Positions 8,552 through 16,173 of a stretch of DNA of 22,461 nt are shown one piece after another (the first letter of the stretch is position 1; each line of letters opens with the position of its first letter). The notes below the pieces were generated by a model. It did no database searches and was not told where the DNA came from. It saw only the letters and a list, made by a program, of their open reading frames with translations. A program made the position numbers and the translations under genes. The stretch covers positions 1 to 22,461 of the forward strand of contig JAUJMI010000004.1 of assembly GCA_030446945.1 (NCBI GenBank). The letters run 5' to 3'. This DNA comes from Longimicrobium sp. Lineage in GTDB: Bacteria > Gemmatimonadota > Gemmatimonadetes > Longimicrobiales > Longimicrobiaceae.

Positions 8552-10635
8552 GAGCGTCGCGGGCGGCCGACTCGGATGTCATCGAGGTGGGCGACCTGGT
8601 GGGCCGCGTGCGCCGCCGGTGGCGATGGCTGGCGGGCGGGACGCTGCTGGGCATTGCCGTGGCGGTGGCTGCCATCCTCGTCGTTCCGCGCCAGTACGAG
8701 TCCGTATCGCGGGTGCTCGTGCGCGCCGACAACGCCGCTCCCACCCTGATGACACAGCTGGGATCGTTGGCGGGGGTGTTCCCCGGCATGTCCGGTGGCT
8801 CGGGGCTGCAGACGGAGATCGTGCTGATGTCCAGCGCCCCCGTGCTGGAAGGGGTGGTGGACTCGGTGGGGCTGCAGGCCAGCGTGGTGAGTCCGCGCGG
8901 GGTGCACGCCAACCAGCTGTTCGCTTCGGCGCGGTTCGTCCGCGAAATCGAGACTCCCACCTCCTACCTCTTCCGGCGGGAGGGCGCGCGGTACCGAGTA
9001 ACGGGGCCCGGCTTCGCGGGAAGCGTGGCCCCGGGCGGGCGGCTGACCCTTCCCGTGGGCGTGGTGGAGCTGCGCCGGAGGGGGCTGCCGCCGGAGTTCA
9101 CCGTGGCTGCGCTGGACATGCGCGATGCTCTGGCCGCCCTGCGAGGGGCCCTGGAGCTGAAGGAGGCGTCGCAGGACGTGGTGGAGCTGGCCTACCGTGC
9201 GCCGGATCCGCAGGTGACGGCGCGCGTGCTGAACGTTCTGGTAGACCGCTACCTCCGCTTCCGCACCTCCACCGACCGGGGCGAGAACCGGCATCGCTAC
9301 CTCTTTCTGGAAGCACAGACCGACAGCATCCGGAGCGAGCTGGCCCGCGCGGAGGATGCGTTGCGCGGCCAGCAGGAGAATGCCGGCTTCGTGGATCCCG
9401 AGACGTACGGCGGAGGCGAGTACAAGCAGGCGCTGGCGCTGCGGGCCGAATCGGAAACGCTGGAAGTGGAGACGCGCGCCCTGCGCTCGCTCCTGTCGCG
9501 TGGGACAGCGGGCGCCGACCAGCTCGCCGCATACCCCACCTTCCTGCGTAATCCGGCGATCAATGCGCTGCTGAACCGGCTGACGGAGCTCCGTACGAAG
9601 CGGCTGCAGCTGCTGGAGACACGCACCGAGGCCGACCCGGAGGTCCTGACCACCGACGCGACGATTCGCTCGCTGGAGACGCAGATGCTGGAGCTGTCGC
9701 GGTCGTACCTGGCCGGCCTGGAGCGCCAGGCGGCCGAGATCCGGCAGCAGATGGGGCGCTACGAATCGGTGCTCTCGGGGCTTCCGGCGCAGGCGCAGCA
9801 GTCGTTCCGCCTGCAGCGCGAGGTGCGGCGCCTCTCTGAGACGCTGGTGGCCCTGCAGTCGCAGTCGGTGCAGACGCGCCTCGCCGCAGTGGGCGAAGGG
9901 GGGAAGGTGCGGCAGATCGACCCCCCCGTAGTCCCCCGCCATCCGATCTCTCCGCGCCCGCGGATGTTCCTGCTGCTCGGCGCTCTCGGCGGAGTGCTGC
10001 TCGGGCTGGTGGCGGGGCTGGTCCGCTCGTACACCGACCCTCGCGTGCGCAGCCTGGCGGACGCGGCGCTGGCGTCCGGGGTGCCCGCGCTCCGGTTCGA
10101 CCCGCGCGCGCCCCTCCTGCTGGGGGGCGAGGTCACCGGCGCGCTGCTGGTGGCGCCCGGAGCGGGGCGAGCGCCCACGGGCGAGGTCGCCCGCCGCGTG
10201 GCCGGCACGGCTTCGCTGCAGGGCCGCGCGGTGGCCCTCCTGGACCTGACCGCCGACGCGGTCGAGACGCCGCGACCGGCGCTCGCGCGGGTCGCGGCGC
10301 ATGACGGGTCGTCGGCGGCGCCGGCGGGGGGTGAGGGGTACGCGGTGTTCGCCGGGGCCTCCTCGGTGGGCGCGCGTGCGCCCACCGAGCTGCGCGCCGT
10401 GGTGGAAGACATGGAGCGCCGGTACGACTTGGTGGTGGTGTCGCTGGGCGCGCTGGACGCCCCCGCCGCGGTGGCGCTGCTCTCCCCGGAACGGCGCGTG
10501 GTGCTGGTGGCACGCGCGGGCGAGGCGCTTCGCAACCAGCTGCATGCGTCTGTGGCCGACCTCCGCCAGGCGGGGGTAGACACGGCCGGCGTGGTTTTGC
10601 TCGACTCCGCGGAGCATGAGCGTCGCCGCGCTTGA
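8548..10635 (+). CDS. Wzz/GumC-family polysaccharide co-polymerase with a degenerate BY-kinase-like C-terminus
   Basis: A 695-residue inner-membrane protein that should set polysaccharide chain length and contact the export lipoprotein encoded just upstream (ATGA overlap). The first transmembrane helix is at about 28-46, preceded by the Wzz-type start VIEVGDLVGRVRRRW and followed by PRQYESVSRVLVR. The periplasmic part contains long coiled-coil-prone helices (about 247-318 and 335-445). A Pro-rich PPVVPRHPISPRPR stretch leads to the second helix (about 473-492). The cytoplasmic tail (about 500-690) keeps the outline of a bacterial tyrosine kinase: GALLVAPGAGRAPTGEVARR (531-550) replaces the Walker A loop, AVALLDLTADA (561-571) replaces Walker A', and YDLVVVSLGALDAP (626-639) replaces Walker B. 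The Walker lysine and Ser/Thr are missing, and there is no C-terminal tyrosine cluster. I infer a non-catalytic, structural tail. Confidence 0.9.
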   Translation: MRASRAADSDVIEVGDLVGRVRRRWRWLAGGTLLGIAVAVAAILVVPRQYESVSRVLVRADNAAPTLMTQLGSLAGVFPGMSGGSGLQTEIVLMSSAPVLEGVVDSVGLQASVVSPRGVHANQLFASARFVREIETPTSYLFRREGARYRVTGPGFAGSVAPGGRLTLPVGVVELRRRGLPPEFTVAALDMRDALAALRGALELKEASQDVVELAYRAPDPQVTARVLNVLVDRYLRFRTSTDRGENRHRYLFLEAQTDSIRSELARAEDALRGQQENAGFVDPETYGGGEYKQALALRAESETLEVETRALRSLLSRGTAGADQLAAYPTFLRNPAINALLNRLTELRTKRLQLLETRTEADPEVLTTDATIRSLETQMLELSRSYLAGLERQAAEIRQQMGRYESVLSGLPAQAQQSFRLQREVRRLSETLVALQSQSVQTRLAAVGEGGKVRQIDPPVVPRHPISPRPRMFLLLGALGGVLLGLVAGLVRSYTDPRVRSLADAALASGVPALRFDPRAPLLLGGEVTGALLVAPGAGRAPTGEVARRVAGTASLQGRAVALLDLTADAVETPRPALARVAAHDGSSAAPAGGEGYAVFAGASSVGARAPTELRAVVEDMERRYDLVVVSLGALDAPAAVALLSPERRVVLVARAGEALRNQLHASVADLRQAGVDTAGVVLLDSAEHERRRA

Positions 10636-11995
10636 ACTGGGTGCGCGCCCGCGGGCGCGGCCCACCCTGCGCGTAGCTTCAGTGCTCCAGCTGGCGCTTG
10701 GCTTCATGTGGGTCGGGCAGCTCGGGCGCATCCCGGTGCTCGCGGCCGGCGCCAAGGATGCGCCGCTCCTCGTCAACGATCTTCTGGTCATGACCGCGGC
10801 GGCCGCCGCCCTGGTGGCGTCGCTCCGTGCGCGGCGGTTGCGCCTGGACGCCACGGCGATCCTCGCGCTCGCCTTCTGTGCGGTGGGAGCCGGATCCGCC
10901 CTGGCAGCCGTCCCGCGATTCGGGCTCACCGCCTTTGAGCTGATGTTCAGCCTGGCGTACCTGGCCCGGTGGATGGCGTACTTCGCCCTCTACGTTGTGG
11001 TGTTGAACTGGGTGCGGCGTGAAGATGCGCTCCACGTCTGGCGGACGCTGCAGGGCGTCGTGGTCGCGATGGCAGCGTTCGGACTCTTCCAGTCCGCTTT
11101 CCTCCCGGATTTCGCCTTCATCGTTCACCCCAATGCCCGCGTGTACACCGATTGGGATCCGCAGGGACACCGGCTGGTAACCACCCTGCTGGATCCGAAC
11201 TACGCCGGCGGGCTCATCGGGATCGTCCTGCTCTTCGCGCTCGCCTTGGTGTCGTACGGGGTGGCGGTGCCCTCGTGGCAGGTTTGCGTGCTCGTGGCCG
11301 GCCTGGGACTCACCGTGTCGCGCGGCGCCATCCTGTCCGTTCTGATCGGTGGCCTCGTGCTGGTCTCAGTCCGGGGTCTCTCGCGCAGATTCCTCCGCGC
11401 GGTGGGGCTGCTCGTCCTATTCGCGATTCCCGCGCTTCCCTTTGTCGTATCGCAGGCGCTCCAACACCAAAAGTTCGGTGTGGAGGCTTCGGCACTGTCG
11501 CGGTTTTATTCCTGGGTGCGCGCGCTGGAGGTGATTGGCGACCATCCCATAATCGGGGTAGGGTTCAACACCTACGGGTTCGTTCAGCAGCGCGTCTACG
11601 GGGGAGGACTGGCCAACGCGGCGTTCGGGCTGGACGCCAGCCTGTTGCTGATTGCGGTGCTGACTGGGTTTGTGGGTCTCGCCATCTTCCTGGCGATGGT
11701 TGGTGTGGTGATAACGCGCTGCCGCCGGGCCTGGCGCGACGCGTCGGAGTCGCCGGAAGCGCGCGGCGCCGCCCTGGGGACCGTCGCCGCCACAGTGACC
11801 GTGCTGGTGCACGGATTTTTCGTGAACACCATCACCTACCCCTTCATCCTGGAGGCGCTCTGGGTGATGTGGGGGCTCTCGTACGTTATGGCGGCGCGCG
11901 GGAGAAAGGCCGCGCGCGAGGCGCGGCCGGTTCTGACGACGCTGCGGGCCGGCACCGTACGCGGCGCATCACTCCGTCCGCTGTACGCGCGATGA
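10616..11995 (+). CDS. O-antigen polymerase/ligase family membrane protein (Wzy-like)
   Basis: A 459-residue polytopic inner-membrane protein of the Wzy_C/O-antigen ligase superfamily; about ten or more hydrophobic segments cover residues 20-425. Superfamily signatures are RLVTTLLDPNYAGGL (187-200), LTVSRGAILSV (232-242), and the periplasmic-loop motif SRFYSWVRALEVIGDHPIIGVGFNTYG (295-321). After this loop, where WaaL-type ligases usually have a conserved His, this protein has GLDASLLL (338-345) with D340. With Wzx, Wzz and Wza partners beside it, this favours a Wzy-type polymerase over a lipid-A ligase, but sequence alone cannot separate the two. Its start lies inside the end of the Wzz-like gene (20-nt overlap), and its stop overlaps the next gene (ATGA), so translation is probably coupled. 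Confidence 0.85.
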   Translation: MSVAALELGARPRARPTLRVASVLQLALGFMWVGQLGRIPVLAAGAKDAPLLVNDLLVMTAAAAALVASLRARRLRLDATAILALAFCAVGAGSALAAVPRFGLTAFELMFSLAYLARWMAYFALYVVVLNWVRREDALHVWRTLQGVVVAMAAFGLFQSAFLPDFAFIVHPNARVYTDWDPQGHRLVTTLLDPNYAGGLIGIVLLFALALVSYGVAVPSWQVCVLVAGLGLTVSRGAILSVLIGGLVLVSVRGLSRRFLRAVGLLVLFAIPALPFVVSQALQHQKFGVEASALSRFYSWVRALEVIGDHPIIGVGFNTYGFVQQRVYGGGLANAAFGLDASLLLIAVLTGFVGLAIFLAMVGVVITRCRRAWRDASESPEARGAALGTVAATVTVLVHGFFVNTITYPFILEALWVMWGLSYVMAARGRKAAREARPVLTTLRAGTVRGASLRPLYAR

Positions 11996-13029
11996 GCGGC
12001 TCTCCTCCCGTCGACGTTCTTCTCCTGACCTACAACGGGTGGGCGCACGCGGTGGAGTGCATGGAAAGCCTGCTGCGGCTCCGGTACCCGAACTTCCGCA
12101 TCGTGGTGTGCGACAACGCCTCTCCCGACGGCACGCCGGAGCGGATCCGGGAGTGGGCGGAAGGGCGCCGCGAGGCACCCATCCCGAAGGATACGCGCCT
12201 GCGGAGGCTGGTGCAGCCGCCCGTGGAGAAGCCCCTGCCGGTGGTGGAGCTCGACTGCGCGACTGCCGAGCGGGGCGGCGGCGGAAGCGACCGCGGGGCG
12301 CGCATCGTTCTCGTGCAGACGGGGCGCAACGGCGGGTTCGCAGCGGGGAACAACGTTGGGCTGCGTTACGCGCTCGCCCACGGCGGGGCGCGGTATGTGT
12401 GGCTCCTCAACCCCGACACCGTGGTGGATCCCGACGCGCTCACCGCCCTGGTGGCCGCCGCCGAAGCCGATCCGCGCGCCGCCATGGTGGGGGGAAAGCT
12501 GCTTCACTACTACCAGCCGGACCGCGTGCAGGCCGCGGCCGGGGGGCGGGTGGTCCGCTGGAGCGGGCGGGTGCGGCTGGTTGGCGACGGCCTCCCCGAC
12601 GGGCCCCGCTGGGACCTCCCGGGGCCGCTGGACTACGTGCACGGCGCCTGCCTCCTGGCGCGGGTGGAGGCGCTGCGGACCGTGGGGCTGATGGACGAGT
12701 CGTTCTTCATGTACTACGAGGAGACGGAGTGGTGTCTGCGGGCGCAACAGATGGGGTGGAGGCTGGGGTACGCTCCGAGGTGCCGGGTATGGCACAAAGA
12801 AGGCGGCGGCGCGGGGCGGCGGGGGCCGGTACAGGAGTACCACGGGCTGCGCAGCCAGCTCCTCTTCGTGCGCAAGCGGACCCCGGCCGTGTTCCCGCTC
12901 GCGGTTGCGCACAGCGTGTACCGGTCGGTGCTCCCCAAGGTGATACGTCGGCAGCCGGAGAGGCTTCGCTCGGTGCTGCGGGTGTACCGGGACCTGTTCG
13001 TCCCCGCCTGGCTGAGGAGAAAGGGGTGA
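11992..13029 (+). CDS. Glycosyltransferase family 2 (rhamnosyltransferase-like)
   Basis: A 345-residue inverting GT-A enzyme, similar in outline to WbbL/RfbF-type rhamnosyltransferases. Visible motifs are VDVLLLTYNG (7-16), IVVCDNASPDGT (37-48), GRNGGFAAGNNVGLRYAL (111-128), and LLNPDTVVDPD (138-148), which contains the metal/nucleotide-sugar Asp motif. The acceptor-side DYVHGACLLARVEALRTVG (214-232) is followed by MDESFFMYYEETEWCLR (234-250), whose acidic EETEW likely carries the catalytic base. Between strands 2 and 3 an insertion of about 45 residues (57-102) makes it somewhat longer than the core fold. It is cytoplasmic and should extend the lipid-linked repeat. It overlaps the polymerase gene by ATGA. 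The donor is unproven; dTDP-rhamnose is only suggested by similarity, and no rmlABCD genes are in the window. Confidence 0.9.
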   Translation: MSGSPPVDVLLLTYNGWAHAVECMESLLRLRYPNFRIVVCDNASPDGTPERIREWAEGRREAPIPKDTRLRRLVQPPVEKPLPVVELDCATAERGGGGSDRGARIVLVQTGRNGGFAAGNNVGLRYALAHGGARYVWLLNPDTVVDPDALTALVAAAEADPRAAMVGGKLLHYYQPDRVQAAAGGRVVRWSGRVRLVGDGLPDGPRWDLPGPLDYVHGACLLARVEALRTVGLMDESFFMYYEETEWCLRAQQMGWRLGYAPRCRVWHKEGGGAGRRGPVQEYHGLRSQLLFVRKRTPAVFPLAVAHSVYRSVLPKVIRRQPERLRSVLRVYRDLFVPAWLRRKG

Positions 13030-13054
13030 GGCGCCGGCGCGCGAGGGGGGCGGT

Positions 13055-14218
13055 GTGTTCGCGCTGAGCGCGGGCCCGCTGGGCGGCGAGCCGATGAACG
13101 GGATGCAGCGCTACATCGACGGCGTGCTGGACCGCTTCGTCCGCGACGAGCCCGGGGCGGTGGTGCTGGCCGGCGCGGACGCCGTGGTGGAGCGCTGGCC
13201 CGGCCGGGTACGCCCGGTGCCCCTGCCGGCGTACTCGCGCGCGGGAACGGCGGGACACCTGTCGCGGCTGGTGTGGCACCAGACGGGGCTCGCGGCCCAG
13301 ATCCGCCGCTGGGGGGCGCGCGCCTACTACTCGCCGGTGCCGGAGGGGATGTTCCGCCCCGCCTGCCCCCAGGTGCTCACGGTGCACGACCTCCTCCCGC
13401 TGCGCTACCCGGACCACTATCCACGCCTGTCGCACTACTACCGCTCGGTGCTCCCGCACATGCTGAAGCGGTGTGCGGCGGTCGTGGCGGTCTCGCACGC
13501 CACGGCCGAGGACGTGCGCGAGCGCTTCGGGCTGCGCGACGTGCCCATTTACGTGGTTCACCAGGGCCCCCGCGCCGATCTCTTCCGCCCGGCCGCGGCG
13601 GGGGCCGCGGTCCCGCCCGCGGTGGCGGAGCTGGGCGACTTCGCGCTCGCCGTGTCCGAAGCCCGCCCCTACAAGAACTTCCACCGGCTGATGGAAGCGA
13701 TGGCCCGGGTGGAGACACCGGGGCTCCGGCTGGCGGTGGTCGGCGGGATGCCGGACGACGGAGGGGTCCTGCGCGGGCTCCCCGCCCGGCTGGGAATCGC
13801 GGAGCGGGTGGTGTTCCTGGGGCGCGTGTCCGACGCCGAGCTCGCGGTGCTGTACCGGGCCGCCCGGGTGATGGTCGTCCCTTCGCTGTGGGAGGGCTTC
13901 GGGATCCCGGCGGTGGAGGCGATGGCCAGCGCGTGCCCCCTGGCAGTGTCGCGCGTGGCATCCCTCCCGGAGGTGTGCGGCGACGCCGCCGTGTATTTTG
14001 ACCCCCGCGACGTCGACGACATCGCGCGGGCGGTGGACCGGGTGGGGGGCGACGACTCTCTGCGCGGTGAGCTCTCCCGGCGCGCCCTGCGCCGGGCGCG
14101 GAGCTTCTGCGCGGAGCGCGGGGCGGCACGCGTGGTGGAGATCGTCCGCGCGGCGGCCCGCGGCGATGCCGCGCGGGGTGCGCACGCAGAGACCGCCGCC
14201 GCCGACCGCGTCTCGTGA
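13055..14218 (+). CDS. Glycosyltransferase, GT4-type (GT-B fold)
   Basis: A 387-residue retaining glycosyltransferase, the second GT4-type enzyme of the cluster. The N-terminal domain contains LSAGPLGG and the acceptor motif MNGMQRYIDGVL (14-25), then LTVHDLLPLRYP (108-119) and AVVAVSHATAEDV (142-154), typical of mannosyltransferase-like members. The donor domain has AVSEARPYKNFHRLMEAM (199-216) and the E-x7-E motif in LWEGFGIPAVEAMASACP (278-295; E280 and E288). I chose the GTG at 13055 because GAGGGGGG lies about four bases upstream and the conserved first strand begins immediately after. It starts 25 bp after the GT2 stop. The last 20 residues are Ala/Arg-rich and look unconserved. Donor and linkage are unknown. 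Confidence 0.88.
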   Translation: MFALSAGPLGGEPMNGMQRYIDGVLDRFVRDEPGAVVLAGADAVVERWPGRVRPVPLPAYSRAGTAGHLSRLVWHQTGLAAQIRRWGARAYYSPVPEGMFRPACPQVLTVHDLLPLRYPDHYPRLSHYYRSVLPHMLKRCAAVVAVSHATAEDVRERFGLRDVPIYVVHQGPRADLFRPAAAGAAVPPAVAELGDFALAVSEARPYKNFHRLMEAMARVETPGLRLAVVGGMPDDGGVLRGLPARLGIAERVVFLGRVSDAELAVLYRAARVMVVPSLWEGFGIPAVEAMASACPLAVSRVASLPEVCGDAAVYFDPRDVDDIARAVDRVGGDDSLRGELSRRALRRARSFCAERGAARVVEIVRAAARGDAARGAHAETAAADRVS

Positions 14219-14246
14219 GTGGCGGCGACGAGGCCGCGGTGAGCAC

Positions 14247-15737
14247 GTGACGGAGCGGGGCGTACGCCTGCTGGCGCGCAATTCACTGCTCAACCTGCTG
14301 GGGCAGCTCGTGCCCATGACGGTGGCCGTGGTCACCGTTCCCGCGCTGATCGGCCAGATGGGAACGGACCGCTTCGCCATCCTGACCCTGGCGTGGATGA
14401 CGATCGGATACTTCGGGCTTTTCGACTTGGGGCTGGGGCTGGCGCTCACACAGGCGCTGGCGTCGAGGCGCGAGGGCGAGTCCGCCGAGGAGCGCTCCGC
14501 GATGACGTGGACCGCGCTGGGGCTGATGGCTGCGCTGGGAGCGGCGGCGATGCTGGCGCTCACGCTGGTCGCGCCGTGGCTGGTGGAGCGTGCGCTCAAC
14601 ATTCCGGCCGCCCTCCGCACGGAGTGCCTGCACGCGATGTACCTGCTGGCGCTGTCGCTGCCGTGCGTGATCGTCACGAGCGGGCTCCGCGGCAGCCTCG
14701 AAGCGTACCACCGCTTCGACCTGGTGAACGCCATCCGGCTCCCGCTCGGCACCCTGATGTACCTGGGGCCGCTCCTGGTCCTCCCATTCTCCGTATCGCT
14801 CGTCCCCATCGTGGCGCTGCTCGTGTTGCTCAGGGTGCTGGCCTTCGCGGCGCACCTCAAGGTCTGCCGTCGGCACGTGCCGGAGCTGCGGGGCGCGTTC
14901 GCCCTCCGCCCGGCGCTGGTCGTGCCGCTCGTTCGCCTGGGGAGCTGGACGACCATCAGCAACGTGGTGAGCCCGCTGATGGTGTACCTGGACCGGTTCG
15001 TCATCGGCGCGCTCCTCCCCGTGGCCGCGGTGGCGTACTACGTCACGCCGTACGACCTGGTGACCAAGCTGTGGCTGATCCCGGCGGCCCTCAACGGGGC
15101 TTTCTTCCCCGCGCTCGCGGAGAGCATCGCGCGCGACCGGCGGCGGGCGGTGGAGCTCTTCGAGCATGCGTCGCGCGCGGTTTTCGTGCTGATCTTCCCC
15201 GCGGTGCTGCTGTTGACGGCTTTCGCCCCCGAGGTGCTCCGGCTGTGGATCGGTGACGAGTTCGCGCGGGCGGGGGCGGGAGTGCTGCGCTGGCTGGGGG
15301 TGGGCGTCCTGGTGAACTGCATTGCGCAGGTGGCGTTCGCCGTCATACAGGGAGGGCGGCGCCCCGACCTGACGGCGAAGGTGCACATGATGGAGTTTCC
15401 GCTGTACGTGGCGGCCCTTTGGATGCTGGTGCGGACGTACGGGATCACGGGCGCCGCCATGGCGTGGACGCTTCGCGTGGCGGTGGACGCGGTGGTCCTG
15501 CTCGGGATCGCCGACTGGATCCTGGGGATTTCCGGTGCCGTGTGGCGACGCACGGCTCCCATGATGGCAGCCGCGCTGGTCACGCTGGCGGGGGCTGCGT
15601 CCGTGGAGGGGCTCGCCCACCGCGCGCTGATCTGCAGCGGCGCGGCTCTCTGCCTGCTGGTGGGAGGGTGGATGGGGCTGCTGCGGCCGGCCGAGCGCGC
15701 CCTGATCCTCTCCGCCGTGCGCGCCCGCCGTTGGTGA
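14247..15737 (+). CDS. Wzx-type oligosaccharide flippase (MOP superfamily)
   Basis: A 496-residue polytopic inner-membrane protein expected to flip the undecaprenyl-linked repeat from the cytoplasmic to the periplasmic face. It begins with the family start NSLLNLLGQLVPMTVAVVTVPALIG and runs through about 12-14 hydrophobic helices. It has the usual charged loops (YFGLFDLGLGLALTQALASRR; GLRGSLEAYHRFDLVNAIR) and the central SNVVSPLMVYLDRFVIG that is characteristic of polysaccharide transporters. I chose the GTG at 14247, 28 bp after the GT4 stop, with GTGAG just upstream; no upstream start gives a better N-terminus. It is the last clear gene of the polysaccharide operon. Together with the Wzy-like and Wzz-like proteins it defines a Wzx/Wzy-dependent pathway rather than an ABC-transporter pathway. 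Confidence 0.9.
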   Translation: MTERGVRLLARNSLLNLLGQLVPMTVAVVTVPALIGQMGTDRFAILTLAWMTIGYFGLFDLGLGLALTQALASRREGESAEERSAMTWTALGLMAALGAAAMLALTLVAPWLVERALNIPAALRTECLHAMYLLALSLPCVIVTSGLRGSLEAYHRFDLVNAIRLPLGTLMYLGPLLVLPFSVSLVPIVALLVLLRVLAFAAHLKVCRRHVPELRGAFALRPALVVPLVRLGSWTTISNVVSPLMVYLDRFVIGALLPVAAVAYYVTPYDLVTKLWLIPAALNGAFFPALAESIARDRRRAVELFEHASRAVFVLIFPAVLLLTAFAPEVLRLWIGDEFARAGAGVLRWLGVGVLVNCIAQVAFAVIQGGRRPDLTAKVHMMEFPLYVAALWMLVRTYGITGAAMAWTLRVAVDAVVLLGIADWILGISGAVWRRTAPMMAAALVTLAGAASVEGLAHRALICSGAALCLLVGGWMGLLRPAERALILSAVRARRW

Positions 15738-15777
15738 CGTGGATCGCCCGGGCGGGGAGCGGCCTGGACCGCCTTTC

Positions 15778-15819
15778 CCGCGCATTGCGCGGCTGAGGGG
15801 GGGTGAGGCCGGCTCAGCC
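15778..15819 (+). terminator. Possible terminator hairpins after the flippase gene
   Basis: Two inverted repeats lie 40-80 bases downstream of the flippase stop. CCGCGC/GCGCGG (15778-15783 and 15787-15792) has a 3-nt loop; GGCTGAG/CTCAGCC (15791-15797 and 15813-15819) has a 15-nt loop. They share two bases, so they are alternative folds. No T-run follows, so termination here is only a guess from position. Confidence 0.3.
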
Positions 15820-16125
15820 CAGCTGGTTCCCCGTGCGGCGCCGGCCTACCCCATCGCGGGGTGGGCGGGCGCCGCTTTTGGTCGTGCTCCTCGCCGGCCC
15901 CGCCGTCCGGAGCACTTCCAGCGGCCAGCGGCACGCCGTTTCGCCGGGTTCCACAAACCCAGGGCCTGCTACTTGCGACGGGGTCTTTCCCGCCGCGGTG
16001 GGTGTGGACCGCCCGGGTGCGACGCCGTACCGCCACGGAGCCGCGGGCGGAAGAGATCCGTTTCTGGATTCGCCGACGTAGGTGTAGGCGGGGCATCGCC
16101 GCCGGGCGGCACGGCGGAGGCAGCG

Positions 16126-16143
16126 CGGTCCGGATCGGTCCGG
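16126..16143. promoter_or_regulatory. Tandem 8-bp direct repeat upstream of the DUF4331 gene
   Basis: CGGTCCGG occurs at 16126-16133 and again at 16136-16143, one helical turn (10 bp) apart, with a partial third copy (TCCG) directly after. It lies 31-48 bases upstream of the DUF4331 start, where an operator or promoter-proximal activator site could sit. The repeat is seen; the role is inferred. In GC-rich DNA such a repeat may be chance. Confidence 0.3.
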
Positions 16144-16173
16144 TCCGCGAACATCCACATTACGGGGGGACGT

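Larger units (their letters stand above)
15738..16173. other. 436-bp gap with no convincing gene
   Basis: This gap separates the polysaccharide cluster from the DUF4331 block. In one + frame, a GTG overlapping the flippase stop (15734) opens a 20-codon frame ending at 15796. The same frame reopens at a GTG at 15803, after a G-rich stretch, and runs 92 codons to 16081 with a short hydrophobic PLLVVLLAG segment. Codon third positions in the second half are not consistently G/C, and I recognise no family, so I treat it as non-coding or a decayed gene. It also holds small hairpins near 15778-15819 and a short direct repeat at 16126-16143, and should contain the promoter of the downstream block. 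Confidence 0.4.

Noticed and set aside
8458..10929. 823-codon minus-strand open frame
   Set aside because: It runs antisense across the export lipoprotein end, the whole Wzz-like gene and the polymerase start; its composition is rich in Arg, His and Gln with no recognisable domain.
12707..15004. 765-codon minus-strand open frame
   Set aside because: Antisense to the GT2, GT4 and flippase genes, with no motifs; typical of very GC-rich DNA.
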